Shown piece after piece: positions 50,418 through 59,639 of a stretch of DNA of 64,000 bases. The stretch comes from Enterobacter ludwigii (GTDB taxonomy: Bacteria; Pseudomonadota; Gammaproteobacteria; Enterobacterales; Enterobacteriaceae): contig CEFQ01000010.1 in NCBI GenBank assembly GCA_900068845.1, positions 899,441 to 963,440 on the forward strand, written 5' to 3'. Every line of letters begins with the position of its first letter. Positions within the stretch are counted from its first letter, which is position 1. Both the position numbers and the translations under genes were made by a program. The notes under the pieces are model-generated. The model saw only the letters and a list, made by a program, of their open reading frames with translations, ran no database searches and was not told where the DNA came from.

Positions 50418-51539
50418 ATGAAATCAGGACGCTATATTGGCGTGATGTCTGGCACCAGCCTTGACGGCGTAGACGTGGTGCTGGCGGCGATTGATGGACA
50501 TATGGTGGCGCAGCAGGCCAGCTATTGTCATCCCATTCCACAGGAACTACGCCAGCAGGTGCTGGCCATTTGCCAGGGACAAACATTGACGCTATCGCAG
50601 CTCGGGCAACTGGATACGCGTCTTGGCAAGCTGTTCGCCGAAGCGGTATTGACCTTGATGCACCAGCAGTCGCTGGAAGCCAGCGATATTATGGCGATAG
50701 GCTGTCACGGGCAAACGGTGTGGCACGAGCCGCAAAGTGATGCACCCAATACGCTGCAAATCGGTGATAACAACCAGATTGCGGCGGCAACCGGCGTAAC
50801 GGTGATCGGTGATTTCCGTCGTCGTGATATGGCGCTCGGTGGGCAGGGCGCGCCGCTGGTTCCCGCTTTCCATCAGGCGCTGTTAATGGACAGCGTGGAG
50901 CGCCGCATGGTGTTGAACATTGGTGGCATTGCTAATCTGTCACTGTTGATCCCGGGCCAGGCCGTACGCGGTTTTGACACCGGCCCAGGCAATATGCTGA
51001 TTGATGCGTGGATTTGGCGGAATAAAGGCTTACCGTACGACAAAGAGGCTGCCTGGGCGCGCAGCGGTCAGGTGGTCCCGGCGCTATTGGAATTGATGTT
51101 AAGCGATCCTTGGTTCGCGCTGCCGCCGCCGAAAAGCACCGGGCGCGAATATTTCAATCTCAGCTGGATTGAGCAACAGTTGCAGCGTTTCCCGGCGCTG
51201 GCACCGCAGGATGTACAGGCCACGCTAACCGAACTGACGGCGCTGACCATCGCCCAGCAGGTCCAGCTCAACCACGGTTGCGATCGTCTGTTGGTCTGCG
51301 GCGGAGGCAGCCGAAATCCGCTGCTAATGGCGCGCCTGGCTACGCATCTGTCGGGTACCGAAGTCGGTACCACCGACGAAGCGGGCATCAGTGGTGATGA
51401 TATGGAAGCGCTGGCCTTTGCCTGGCTGGCGTTTCGCACACTAAACGGATTGCCCGGTAACCTGCCGGCGGTTACCGGCGCACGGGAAATGAGCGTCTTG
51501 GGTGCGATATATCCCGCCAATCCCCGACCAACACGTTAA
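50418..51539 (+). CDS. anmK: Anhydro-N-acetylmuramic acid kinase
   Basis: Phosphorylates and hydrolyses 1,6-anhydro-N-acetylmuramic acid during peptidoglycan recycling. Length is 373 aa (E. coli 369). Phosphate-binding loop IGVMSGTSLDGVD at the N-terminus, GQTVWHEP and RGFDTGPGNMLIDAW with the catalytic Asp, and the adenosine motif VCGGGSRNPLLMARL are visible. It is first of a close cluster with mliC, pdxH and tyrS. Confidence 0.97.
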   Translation: MKSGRYIGVMSGTSLDGVDVVLAAIDGHMVAQQASYCHPIPQELRQQVLAICQGQTLTLSQLGQLDTRLGKLFAEAVLTLMHQQSLEASDIMAIGCHGQTVWHEPQSDAPNTLQIGDNNQIAAATGVTVIGDFRRRDMALGGQGAPLVPAFHQALLMDSVERRMVLNIGGIANLSLLIPGQAVRGFDTGPGNMLIDAWIWRNKGLPYDKEAAWARSGQVVPALLELMLSDPWFALPPPKSTGREYFNLSWIEQQLQRFPALAPQDVQATLTELTALTIAQQVQLNHGCDRLLVCGGGSRNPLLMARLATHLSGTEVGTTDEAGISGDDMEALAFAWLAFRTLNGLPGNLPAVTGAREMSVLGAIYPANPRPTR

Positions 51540-51548
51540 GAGGTAAAG

Positions 51549-51878
51549 ATGAAAAAAATAATCATGGCGCTGAGTGGCATCGCGATATTGAGCGGCTGCA
51601 GCATGATGCATAAATCGGAACCGACGCCGCAACAGTTGCACTACCAGTGCGGCACGCTGCCGCTGACGGTGACGCAGGATAATGCGAAGCAGCAGGTGAG
51701 CTTCATCCTGGATGGCAAGCCACTGACATTGGCACAAACGGTCTCGGCCTCCGGTGCGCGTTACAGCGACGGCACTTACGTCTTCTGGTCAAAAGGCAAT
51801 GGCGCTTTTGTTGAACGTAATAACAAAATCGTGATTAATGATTGTGAATTGCAGAACGCGGATAACGCCGTTCAGTAA
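51549..51878 (+). CDS. mliC: C-type lysozyme inhibitor lipoprotein MliC
   Basis: Outer-membrane lipoprotein that inhibits host c-type lysozymes. The 109-aa length equals E. coli MliC (YdhA). Lipobox ILSGC gives Cys17; Cys34 (YQCGTL) and Cys99 (INDCEL) form the family disulfide. The inhibitory loop contains SASGARYSDGTYVFWSKGN. It follows anmK by 9 nt. Confidence 0.94.
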   Translation: MKKIIMALSGIAILSGCSMMHKSEPTPQQLHYQCGTLPLTVTQDNAKQQVSFILDGKPLTLAQTVSASGARYSDGTYVFWSKGNGAFVERNNKIVINDCELQNADNAVQ

Positions 51879-51900
51879 ACGTGAGAAAAAGAGAAACAGC

Positions 51901-52557
51901 ATGAGCGACAGTGACAGCTTGCAAAATATTGCCCATCTGCGTCGTGAATACACCCGCGGCGGGCTGCGACGTAAAGATTTGCCCGATAATCCTCTGGCGC
52001 TGTTTGAGCAGTGGCTGCAGCAGGCCTGCATCGCCCAGTTGCCCGATCCGACGGCGATGACGGTCGCCACCGTAGACAGCAGCGGCCAGCCATATCAGCG
52101 CATCGTGCTGCTGAAGCATTACGATGAGCAAGGTATGGTGTTCTACACCAACCTCGGCAGCCGTAAGGCGCTGCAGCTGGCAGAGAATCCGCGTATTTCG
52201 CTGCACTTCCCGTGGCACTTCCTTGAGCGTCAGGTCATGGTGCTCGGTGAAGTGGAAAAGCTGTCGCCGCTGGAAGTGTTGAAGTACTTCAGTAGCCGTC
52301 CGCGTGATAGCCAGATTGGTGCGTGGGTGTCTAAGCAGTCGAGCCGCATCTCTGCCCGCGGCGTGCTGGAGGGCAAGTTCCTCGAACTCAAACAGAAATT
52401 CCAGCAAGGCGACGTGCCGCTGCCCAGTTTCTGGGGCGGTTACCGCGTCAAATTCCACACCGTGGAGTTCTGGCAGGGCGGCGAACATCGCCTGCACGAT
52501 CGCTTCCTCTACCAGCGTAATGACAATGGCTGGTCGATTGACCGTTTAGCCCCGTAA
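51901..52557 (+). CDS. pdxH: Pyridoxamine/pyridoxine 5'-phosphate oxidase
   Basis: FMN-dependent oxidase that makes pyridoxal 5'-phosphate from PNP or PMP. The ATG at 51901, preceded by GAGAAAAAGAG, gives 218 aa, as in E. coli; an earlier in-frame start lies within mliC and is rejected. FMN and substrate contacts include QRIVLLKHYDEQGMVFYTNL and WGGYRVKFHTVEFWQGG. Downstream 140 nt hold an imperfect hairpin and the tyrS leader. Confidence 0.97.
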   Translation: MSDSDSLQNIAHLRREYTRGGLRRKDLPDNPLALFEQWLQQACIAQLPDPTAMTVATVDSSGQPYQRIVLLKHYDEQGMVFYTNLGSRKALQLAENPRISLHFPWHFLERQVMVLGEVEKLSPLEVLKYFSSRPRDSQIGAWVSKQSSRISARGVLEGKFLELKQKFQQGDVPLPSFWGGYRVKFHTVEFWQGGEHRLHDRFLYQRNDNGWSIDRLAP

Positions 52558-52696
52558 AACTGCGTTTTATCCCCTTTCAACGCTGGCGCAGTTGGCGTCA
52601 GCGCTTTATGCTATAGCCCTCTTTTTTTTCGTCTCCGCACGTCAGCGGAAAGCTGTGTACCAGCCTAGGTGCAGTCTGATCAATTTGGAGTCAGTG

Positions 52697-53971
52697 ATGA
52701 CCAGCAGTAACCTGATACAACAATTGCAAGAAAGGGGCTTAGTCGCCCAGGTAACGGATGAAGAAGCGTTAGCAGAGCGACTGGCGCAAGGGCCAATTGC
52801 ACTCTATTGCGGCTTCGATCCTACCGCTGATAGCTTGCATTTGGGCCATCTGGTGCCGCTGCTCTGCCTGAAACGTTTTCAGGATGCCGGACACAAGCCG
52901 GTCGCGCTGGTGGGTGGTGCCACCGGTCTGATTGGCGATCCCAGCTTTAAAGCAGCAGAACGTAAACTTAACACCGCTGAAACCGTCGGCGAGTGGGTGG
53001 ACAAGATCCGCAACCAGGTTGCGCCTTTCCTGAGCTTTGATTGCGGCGACAACAGCGCCATCGCCGCCAACAACTACGACTGGTTTGGCGGCATGAACGT
53101 GCTGACCTTCCTGCGTGACATCGGTAAACACTTCTCGGTGAATCAGATGATCAACCGCGAAGCGGTGAAACAGCGTCTGAACCGCGAAGATCAGGGCATC
53201 TCCTACACCGAGTTCTCCTACAACCTGCTGCAGGGTTATGACTTTGCCGAACTGAACAAGCGTCACGATGTGGTGCTGCAGATTGGCGGTTCCGATCAGT
53301 GGGGCAACATCACCTCCGGTATCGACCTGACGCGTCGCCTGCATCAGCAGCAGGCGTGGGGATTAACCGTACCGTTGATCACCAAATCCGATGGCACCAA
53401 ATTCGGTAAAACCGAAGGTGGCGCGGTGTGGCTGGACGCGAAGAAAACCAGTCCGTACAAGTTCTACCAGTTCTGGATTAATACCGCAGATGCGGATGTC
53501 TATCGCTTCCTGAAGTTCTTCACCTTCATGAGCATTGAAGAGATCAATGCGCTGGAAGAAGAAGACAAAAACAGCGGCAAAGCGCCACGTGCGCAGTACG
53601 TGCTGGCTGAGCTGGTGACGCGTCTGGTGCACGGCGAAAGCGGCCTAACCGCGGCGAAACGCATCACCGAGAGCCTGTTCTCCGGCAGCCTGAGTGCGAT
53701 GACCGAAGCGGATTTTGAGCAGCTGGCGCAGGACGGCATGCCAACCATTACGCTGACGGCAGAAGACGATCTGCAACAGGCGCTGGTGGCGGCGGAGCTG
53801 GTGCCATCACGTGGCCAGGCGCGCACCATGATCGGTTCAAATGCGGTCTCGCTAAATGGCGAAAAACAGTCAGACGCCGAGTACCGTTTCAGCGATAGCG
53901 ATAAACTGTTTGGACGTTTCACGTTGTTGCGTCGCGGTAAAAAACATTACTGCCTGATTAACTGGCAGTAA
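52697..53971 (+). CDS. tyrS: Tyrosyl-tRNA synthetase
   Basis: Class I synthetase that charges tRNA-Tyr. The ATG at 52697, preceded by TTGGAGT, gives 424 aa, as in E. coli; a longer frame from 52592 is upstream leader. The HIGH-type motif HLGH (residues 48-51) and the KMSKS-type KFGKTEGG (about 235) are clear, followed by a C-terminal S4 RNA-binding domain. pdxH-tyrS-pdxY is the E. coli order. Confidence 0.98.
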   Translation: MTSSNLIQQLQERGLVAQVTDEEALAERLAQGPIALYCGFDPTADSLHLGHLVPLLCLKRFQDAGHKPVALVGGATGLIGDPSFKAAERKLNTAETVGEWVDKIRNQVAPFLSFDCGDNSAIAANNYDWFGGMNVLTFLRDIGKHFSVNQMINREAVKQRLNREDQGISYTEFSYNLLQGYDFAELNKRHDVVLQIGGSDQWGNITSGIDLTRRLHQQQAWGLTVPLITKSDGTKFGKTEGGAVWLDAKKTSPYKFYQFWINTADADVYRFLKFFTFMSIEEINALEEEDKNSGKAPRAQYVLAELVTRLVHGESGLTAAKRITESLFSGSLSAMTEADFEQLAQDGMPTITLTAEDDLQQALVAAELVPSRGQARTMIGSNAVSLNGEKQSDAEYRFSDSDKLFGRFTLLRRGKKHYCLINWQ

Positions 53972-53977
53972 GCGTTG

Positions 53978-54002
53978 AGGGCCGGCTTCCGGCCCTTTTT
54001 TA
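53978..54002 (+). terminator. Terminator after tyrS
   Basis: Perfect 8-bp stem AGGGCCGG / CCGGCCCT, loop CTT, six T. It lies 25 nt before pdxY, so pdxY probably relies on partial read-through or a promoter within tyrS. Confidence 0.88.
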
Positions 54003-54027
54003 TGGCAAGACAGCAGTACAGGGCAAA

Positions 54028-54888
54028 ATGAAAAATATTCTCGCAATTCAATCTCACGTTGTTTACGGACATGCCGGTAACAGCGCTGCCGAATTCCCGA
54101 TGCGCCGCATGGGCGCAAACGTTTGGCCGCTGAATACCGTGCAATTTTCTAATCACACGCAGTATGGTCACTGGACCGGCACCGTGATGCCCGCCACGCA
54201 TTTGACCGACATCGTTAAAGGCATTGCGGCGGTTGATCGCCTGAAGACCTGTGATGCGGTGCTGAGTGGCTATTTAGGGTCGGCAGAGCAGGGCGAACAG
54301 ATTCTGGAGATCGTTCGTCTGGTGAAAGAGGCCAACCCAAACGCGTGGTTCTTCTGTGACCCGGTAATGGGCCATCCGGAAAAAGGCTGCATCGTGGCGC
54401 CGGGTGTGGCGGAATTCCACTGCAAAATGGCGTTGCCCGCCAGCGATATCATCGCGCCGAATCTGCTGGAGCTGGAGATGCTCAGTGGCCATGAGGTTGC
54501 TAACGTCGAACAGGCGGTGATTGCCGCGCGTGAACTGATTAGCAAAGGCCCGAAAGTGGTGCTGGTGAAGCATCTGGCGCGCGCCGGACGTCGCAGTGAT
54601 CGCTTTGAGATGCTGCTGGTAACCGCCGAAGAGTGTTGGCACATTAGCCGCCCGCTGGTGGACTTTGGCGTGCGTCAGCCGGTGGGTGTGGGCGATCTGA
54701 CCAGCGGGCTGCTGCTGGTTGATCTGCTGCACGGCAAATCGCTGCAGGATGCGCTAGAACACATCACTGCTGCGGTATATGAAGTGATGCTAAAAACCCA
54801 TGAAATGGGTGAGTATGAATTGCAGTTGGTGGCGGCGCAGGATGCGATTGCCAAACCGACGCAGCACTTCGCGGCAGAAAAGCTGTAA
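54028..54888 (+). CDS. pdxY: Pyridoxal kinase PdxY
   Basis: Salvage kinase phosphorylating pyridoxal to PLP. Length is 286 aa (E. coli 287). Ribokinase-fold features: N-terminal ILAIQSHVVYGHAGNSAA, FFCDPVMGHPEKGC, and GVGDLTSGLLLVDLLHG with the catalytic Asp. A CAAACGTTTGG near the start is coding, not an operator. Confidence 0.96.
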   Translation: MKNILAIQSHVVYGHAGNSAAEFPMRRMGANVWPLNTVQFSNHTQYGHWTGTVMPATHLTDIVKGIAAVDRLKTCDAVLSGYLGSAEQGEQILEIVRLVKEANPNAWFFCDPVMGHPEKGCIVAPGVAEFHCKMALPASDIIAPNLLELEMLSGHEVANVEQAVIAARELISKGPKVVLVKHLARAGRRSDRFEMLLVTAEECWHISRPLVDFGVRQPVGVGDLTSGLLLVDLLHGKSLQDALEHITAAVYEVMLKTHEMGEYELQLVAAQDAIAKPTQHFAAEKL

Positions 54889-54897
54889 GAGCAAAAA

Positions 54898-54925
54898 GAG
54901 GCCGGGTTTTAACACCGGCCCTTTC
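54898..54925. terminator. Terminator between pdxY and gstA
   Basis: GGCCGG / CCGGCC stem with a 9-nt loop and flanking AGA/CTTTCT, in the 39-nt gap between convergent pdxY and gstA. Confidence 0.65.
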
Positions 54926-54927
54926 TG

Positions 54928-55533
54928 TTAAACCAAACCTTCCGCTTTCAATGCTGCCTGCACCGCCGGACGCTCAGCAACACGATCAAACCAGGCTTCT
55001 AACGCATCCAGACCACTTAAATCCAGCTTGATAGCTTTGGCCCAGCGCGTCACCACAAACAGATACACATCGGCGACGGTGAAACGTAATCCCAGCAGCC
55101 ACTGTTTATCCTGCAACGCTTCGTTCACCGCCTGATACTTCTTCTCCAGCTGCGCACGCACAATCGTCTTATACTCTTCCGGCGTATCCGGACGAAACAG
55201 CGGGCTGAAGGTTTTATGCAGCTCGCTGCTGACGAAACTCAACCACTCCAGTGTGTGGTAGCGCGTCAGGCTACCGGTGGGCGCCAGCAGATTGCGATCC
55301 GGCTTAAGATCAGCCAGATACTGCACAATCGCCACGCCTTCGGTCAGGATGCTGCCATCATCAAACTGCAGCGCCGGCACTTGTCCTTTCGGGTTAATCT
55401 GCCAGTAATCCTCTCCTTGCTCGGTCACTTTCTTCTGCAGGTCAACGTTCACCTGTGTAAAGTCCAGTCCGCATTCAAGCGCGACAATATGCGGTGATAG
55501 CGAACAGGCACCGGGCTTGCAATAGAGTTTCAT
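54928..55533 (-). CDS. gstA: Glutathione S-transferase GstA
   Basis: Beta-class glutathione transferase that conjugates or reduces electrophiles using a mixed disulfide with an N-terminal cysteine. The start at 55533 gives 201 aa, as in E. coli; ATG 55536 is equally possible, with AGGAG 5 nt upstream of it. Active-site Cys10 is in CKPGACSLSPH; the thioredoxin-like domain (1-80, with NPKGQVPAL) is followed by the helical domain. Confidence 0.95.
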   Translation of the reverse strand: MKLYCKPGACSLSPHIVALECGLDFTQVNVDLQKKVTEQGEDYWQINPKGQVPALQFDDGSILTEGVAIVQYLADLKPDRNLLAPTGSLTRYHTLEWLSFVSSELHKTFSPLFRPDTPEEYKTIVRAQLEKKYQAVNEALQDKQWLLGLRFTVADVYLFVVTRWAKAIKLDLSGLDALEAWFDRVAERPAVQAALKAEGLV

Positions 55534-55632
55534 CATGGCTTCTCCTTGAGTGTGGTGGTCAACGAAGCAGCATAAGTCTGCCCGTCATTTTTACCCGTGA
55601 CGGTGATCAGGAATTGCGGTCACCGTTCAGGT

Positions 55633-56514
55633 TTATTGCGCAAAGCATGGCAGCAACGGCAGCTTTTCAAGCGCAAAATCCCAAAATCGCCTCACTTTTG
55701 GCGTCATATTCTTCACGCGCTGCGTCACTAACTGCACCGGCAGCGGCGCCGGTTCCCATTCAGGCAGTAACTGCATCAGTTTTCCGTTATGGATATCGTC
55801 GAGAACCTGATACGACAACAGTCGTCCGATGCCGTGCGAGTTGCGCAGCGCTTCCAACTGGCTCTCCACATCGTTAACGCGCAGACGCGGCGTGATTCTC
55901 ACGCGCAAATCCTGGGCAAAACGCCACTCGCGCGTATGACGCAGACTCGCCACTAAGGCATGTTGCGCCAGTTCAGCGGGATGAGAGGGCGTGCCAGCAC
56001 GTTGCAGATAGTCAGGGCTGGCCACCAGCGTTGGACGGACATTGCCAACCTGACGCGCCACCATTGAAGAGTCCTGCAATTCTCCAATGCGCAGCGCAAT
56101 ATCCAGGCCGTTTTCAATCAGGTCCTGATAGCTGTCGCTTAGCACCACTTCAATCTGCATCTCAGTATGCTGTTGCAGGAAGGCGCTCACCAGCGGCATC
56201 ACGTGGCGACGGCCAAACTGCACCGGCGCTGTTAAACGCAGCAGGCCATGCAGGCCGCTGTGGTGAGCGCTGTCGATGGCACGCTGATAATCGCTGAGCA
56301 CGCGTTGCGCCTGCTCAAACAGCTGCCAGCCGGCCTCGGTCGGCGCCAGCTGGCGTGTGGTGCGTTCAATCAGGGTGGTAGCGAGACGCGCTTCGAGGGT
56401 GTTGAGCGTGCGGGTGATAACCGGTGGCGAGCGTTGTAACAAGCGCGCCGCGCTGGTCAAACTGCCTTGTTGTATGACCGTGACAAACACCTCTAGCTCA
56501 TCAAACCTGTCCAT
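55633..56514 (-). CDS. LysR-family transcriptional regulator
   Basis: A 293-aa regulator with N-terminal winged HTH (QGSLTSAARLLQRSPPVITR) and a typical effector-binding domain; YQDLIENGLDIALRIGEL places it with the large CrgA/AaeR-like group. The target is unknown. It lies upstream of gstA on the same strand with a 99-nt gap, and E. coli lacks it at this site, so gstA or its own gene are the first candidates. Confidence 0.88.
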   Translation of the reverse strand: MDRFDELEVFVTVIQQGSLTSAARLLQRSPPVITRTLNTLEARLATTLIERTTRQLAPTEAGWQLFEQAQRVLSDYQRAIDSAHHSGLHGLLRLTAPVQFGRRHVMPLVSAFLQQHTEMQIEVVLSDSYQDLIENGLDIALRIGELQDSSMVARQVGNVRPTLVASPDYLQRAGTPSHPAELAQHALVASLRHTREWRFAQDLRVRITPRLRVNDVESQLEALRNSHGIGRLLSYQVLDDIHNGKLMQLLPEWEPAPLPVQLVTQRVKNMTPKVRRFWDFALEKLPLLPCFAQ

Positions 56515-56631
56515 GATTTTTCCACTCTGATTAACAGTGAGCGGACATCATGAAGTTAAGTGAGTAAAAAGCGAAGTGTGATGAGCAGAAATCATTAAAG
56601 GAAATGTGAATGATGGAGAAATGGCGGGTAG

Positions 56632-56659
56632 AAAAAAGCCGGGACAAGCCCGGCTTTTC
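56632..56659 (-). terminator. Terminator after dtpA
   Basis: AAGCCGGG / CCCGGCTT stem with a 4-nt loop; the T-run (six T) follows on the minus strand. It ends 3 nt before the dtpA stop in plus coordinates. Confidence 0.88.
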
Positions 56660-56661
56660 AG

Positions 56662-58167
56662 TTACTGGTTCGCGTTAGCGCGTTTCAGTTGAGTTTGACT
56701 GTCGTCCTGTGTCATGCGGTTTAACAGTGGCGCGGTGATCAACATCAGAAGGGCAATCACACCGGTCGCAATACCAATCTGCTGGAACACATGGCTGTAA
56801 ACTGCCAGTGAAGTGTGCGGATCGGTGACATCGCTTGGCACCGCCATCAGATTCGCGACTTTACCGGCAATCATGGCCGCACCCGCGGTGGTCAGGAACC
56901 AGGAACCCATGATAAAGCCCATCAGACGTTGAGGTACCAATTGCGCCACCATCGCTAAGCCCAGACCGGAAATCATCAACTCACCGATACTTTGCAGTGC
57001 ATAGCTGAGGATTAGCCAGTTAACCGAGACGATACCGGCTTCGTTGGCAAATTTAGCGCCAAACGGCAATACCAGGAATGCCGCTGAGCACAGCACCATC
57101 CCGAAGGCGAATTTATGTGGCATCGGCATTTTATCGCCGAGCTTGTTATACACCGCCGCCAGAATCGGGCTTGCCAGCATAATCCAGAACGGGTTAAGCG
57201 CCTGGAACTGTTCTGGCTCAAAGGTGATGCCAAGAATTGCGTGCTCAACGTTGCGGATTGCGAAGAAGTTGAGTGAGGTTGGCATCTGCATGTAGAGCAC
57301 AAAGAACACAATCGCTTCTACCATCAGCAGGAAAGCCACGATCATCTTGCGACGTGCCGCACCTTTCAGGGCAAAGGCTTCTTTAGCGAAGATCAACACG
57401 ATACCCGCCGCGATTACGCCCAGCGTCATACGCGCAATGCTCTGGTGATGCAGCAACCAGGTCGCCAGCGCAACCAGTGCGACCACGCCAATCAGCGTCA
57501 TCAGCAGTTTACCCATCTGCAGTGGGGCGAAATCGGGTTTAGAACCGTGGTTTTTCACCATACGCTGGCAGAACAGGAAGTTAAGTAATGTGATGACCAA
57601 ACCGACAACCGAAAGCGAGAATGCTGCGCCCCAGCCATATTTTGCGGCCAGCCACGGTGTCAGCATCATTGAGAACAGTGAACCGATGTTGATCGACATG
57701 TAGAACATGGTGAAGGCACCGTCGAGGCGCGCGTCATCTTTCTCATAACAGGTCGAGAGCAGCGAAGAGGGGTTGGCTTTAAACAAACCGCTACCGACGG
57801 CGATGGTCGCCATGCCGATATACACCATTGAGGTGTCATGGCCGGAGAAGGCAATCAGCGCATAACCCAGCGCCAACACAATCACGCCGAGAACAATGAC
57901 ACGTTTGGTGCCGAGTACTTTATCGCCGAGCCAGCCACCGATGGCGACCAGGCCATACACCAGTGCGCTAAACGAGGTGAACAGCGTAATGGAGTCCGCT
58001 TCGGACATGCCCAACTGTTTCACCAGGTAAACCGCCATAATGGCTTGCAGACCGTAGTAACCAAAACGTTCCCACAGTTCGATGGAGAAGATCAGATAAA
58101 ACGCTTTGGGTTGCTTAAAAGCGTTGAGGCTTGGTGCCTCATCAGTGTGTTTGTTTGCAGTTGACAC
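56662..58167 (-). CDS. dtpA: Di-/tripeptide proton symporter DtpA
   Basis: POT-family transporter importing di- and tripeptides with protons. Length is 501 aa (E. coli 500), fourteen hydrophobic helices. The start is GTG at 58167 with GAGG upstream. The proton-coupling motif ELWERFGYYGLQ is near residue 31, followed by GGWLGDKVLGTKRVI. The 5' leader and upstream gap are long (652 nt). Confidence 0.96.
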   Translation of the reverse strand: MSTANKHTDEAPSLNAFKQPKAFYLIFSIELWERFGYYGLQAIMAVYLVKQLGMSEADSITLFTSFSALVYGLVAIGGWLGDKVLGTKRVIVLGVIVLALGYALIAFSGHDTSMVYIGMATIAVGSGLFKANPSSLLSTCYEKDDARLDGAFTMFYMSINIGSLFSMMLTPWLAAKYGWGAAFSLSVVGLVITLLNFLFCQRMVKNHGSKPDFAPLQMGKLLMTLIGVVALVALATWLLHHQSIARMTLGVIAAGIVLIFAKEAFALKGAARRKMIVAFLLMVEAIVFFVLYMQMPTSLNFFAIRNVEHAILGITFEPEQFQALNPFWIMLASPILAAVYNKLGDKMPMPHKFAFGMVLCSAAFLVLPFGAKFANEAGIVSVNWLILSYALQSIGELMISGLGLAMVAQLVPQRLMGFIMGSWFLTTAGAAMIAGKVANLMAVPSDVTDPHTSLAVYSHVFQQIGIATGVIALLMLITAPLLNRMTQDDSQTQLKRANANQ

Positions 58168-58819
58168 TTGTACCTCAGTTTTAACATAGCCTGTTTTGCG
58201 ACAGGAATTAAGTCTGCGTCGGGCTGGGTAATCCCGCGCAACATTGTTATTAGAAAGGAAAAACGGCGACTAATTTGGCTGAATCAGTCCATCAGGGCAA
58301 GCATTTTTTACGCGCTGAAATACGTGCAATAGGTAGGGTTAATGCCGCTATACAAAGTTGTAAATCAGTGTTAAATCTCGCTGAGTGGCATTATATCAGG
58401 ACAAAGACGTAAAATGCAGATCAGGGAGATCATTTTCCTGATATAAACTGCTCGTAGAGGCTTTGCCAGAATATATCGCTAATGTTCATAAATTACACAG
58501 ACAATAGAATTGCTATTGCGCAAAATATAAGCACAACAGGTTGATTGGTGAGCGTAATAAGCAGTCGAAAGATTCCAGAACGCTAATTTGTTGATCCTGC
58601 GCACAAAACTGCGAATTAATTAAAGGAGCAAAAGAAGTAAACGTTTGCGCAGCGGGCATCTGACGAATAAAACAGCGATAGGGCGCACGCTTTGCCAGAT
58701 AAAAATGCAGCATTACGCGCAATGCATTTAAATGAAAACAGCACAAACACAGGTTTTAGCCGCTTAGACAGCAGGCTAACTTTGCTGTAACCTCCTTTTT
58801 TCCCTGAAAGGACGTAGTC
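58168..58819. promoter_or_regulatory. Long divergent gap between dtpA and the amidotransferase-like gene
   Basis: 652 nt, AT-rich, without a supported ORF. It contains the PurR-type operator at 58635-58650 and a TTGCGCAA at 58516-58523. A partial repeat around GATCAGGGAGATC and TCCTGATATAAAC near 58410-58448 may be part of the dtpA promoter. No tRNA or known sRNA recognised. Confidence 0.5.
58635..58650. promoter_or_regulatory. PurR-type operator upstream of the amidotransferase-like gene
   Basis: On the minus strand GCGCAAACGTTTACTT agrees with ACGCAAACGTTTNCNT at all but the first position. It is 169 bp before the gene at 58820 and about 470 bp from dtpA, so the former is the likelier target. 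Confidence 0.7.
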
Positions 58820-59512
58820 ATGACGAAGATGATTCGTGTCGCCCTGATTGGCGATTACCGTGCTAATGCTGTTGCGCATCAGGCCATCCCTCCCGCCGTA
58901 CAACTCGCCGCAAAAACGCTCTCTCTTAATGTCAGCGCTGACTGGATCGCGACGCCAGAGCTCGATCAGCACCCCCTCACCGATTACCATGCGATTTGGC
59001 TGGTGCCGGGAAGTCCTTATCTCAATGACGATGGCGTATTTGCCACCATTCGCTGGGCGCGTGAAAACGGGAAGCCCTTTTTGGGTTCGTGTGGCGGATT
59101 TCAGTACGCCATCGTTGAGTACGCGCGCAATGTGTTGGGTTGGGAAGATGCTGCGCATGCGGAAACCGATCCCACTGGCCGCTGGGTAATTGCGCCGCTG
59201 GCGTGTTCGCTGGTGGAACAGCGTGGAACCGTCACTTTCCAGCCGGGTTCACGTGTCGCGCAGGCGTATGGCGCGTTGCAGAGCGATGAGGGCTATCACT
59301 GCAACTTTGGCGTCAACGCCGAATTCAGCGAGGCGCTGGCAACGAAGAATTTAACGATCACCTCATGGGATTTGGCAGGCGATGTGCGCGGCATTGAATT
59401 AATCGATCACCCATTCTTTGTCGCCACCTTGTTCCAGTCCGAGCGGGCTGCGCTGCAAAATCGCCTATCGCCGCTGGTGGTTGCCTGGCTGCAGGCAGCC
59501 GCAGCGACGTGA
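58820..59512 (+). CDS. CTP-synthase-like class I glutamine amidotransferase-domain protein
   Basis: A 230-aa stand-alone protein resembling the C-terminal glutaminase domain of CTP synthase (PyrG). The nucleophile elbow is FLGSCGGFQYAIVEYARNVLG with Cys91. In CTP synthase the domain ends in a HPE triad element; here the matching place reads FQSE (Gln206, Glu208), so the catalytic histidine seems lost. The RBS AAAGGACG is present, with no synthase domain nearby, so it is a separate family member rather than a broken pyrG. The PurR-type box upstream suggests a nucleotide connection. Function unknown. Confidence 0.85.
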   Translation: MTKMIRVALIGDYRANAVAHQAIPPAVQLAAKTLSLNVSADWIATPELDQHPLTDYHAIWLVPGSPYLNDDGVFATIRWARENGKPFLGSCGGFQYAIVEYARNVLGWEDAAHAETDPTGRWVIAPLACSLVEQRGTVTFQPGSRVAQAYGALQSDEGYHCNFGVNAEFSEALATKNLTITSWDLAGDVRGIELIDHPFFVATLFQSERAALQNRLSPLVVAWLQAAAAT

Positions 59513-59571
59513 AGGGTGAGGTAATGCTGGTCAGTTGAGGTGTGAAACCGAAATGACGCAGCGCACAGATT

Positions 59572-59611
59572 GTAGCGGCGCACTTTATTGCGCGATAAAT
59601 CGCGCCGCTAC
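59572..59611. repeat. GTAGCGGCGC intergenic palindrome, copy 2
   Basis: Arms GTAGCGGCGC and GCGCCGCTAC, 40 nt, with inner ACTTTATTGCGCGATAAATC. It differs from copy 1 (10652-10690) only inside the loop region. It lies in the 127-nt gap between two convergent genes. Confidence 0.88.
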
Positions 59612-59639
59612 GGAATGTTACGATGATGGGATGCTGTAC

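Noticed and set aside
54113..54128. PurR-like GCGCAAACGTTTGG in pdxY
   Set aside because: Inside coding sequence for conserved residues (GANVWP) and lacking the right-hand consensus bases.
58820..59512. Truncated pyrG pseudogene
   Set aside because: The gene has its own RBS, start and stop, and a complete domain diverged from PyrG, so it is a distinct stand-alone protein.
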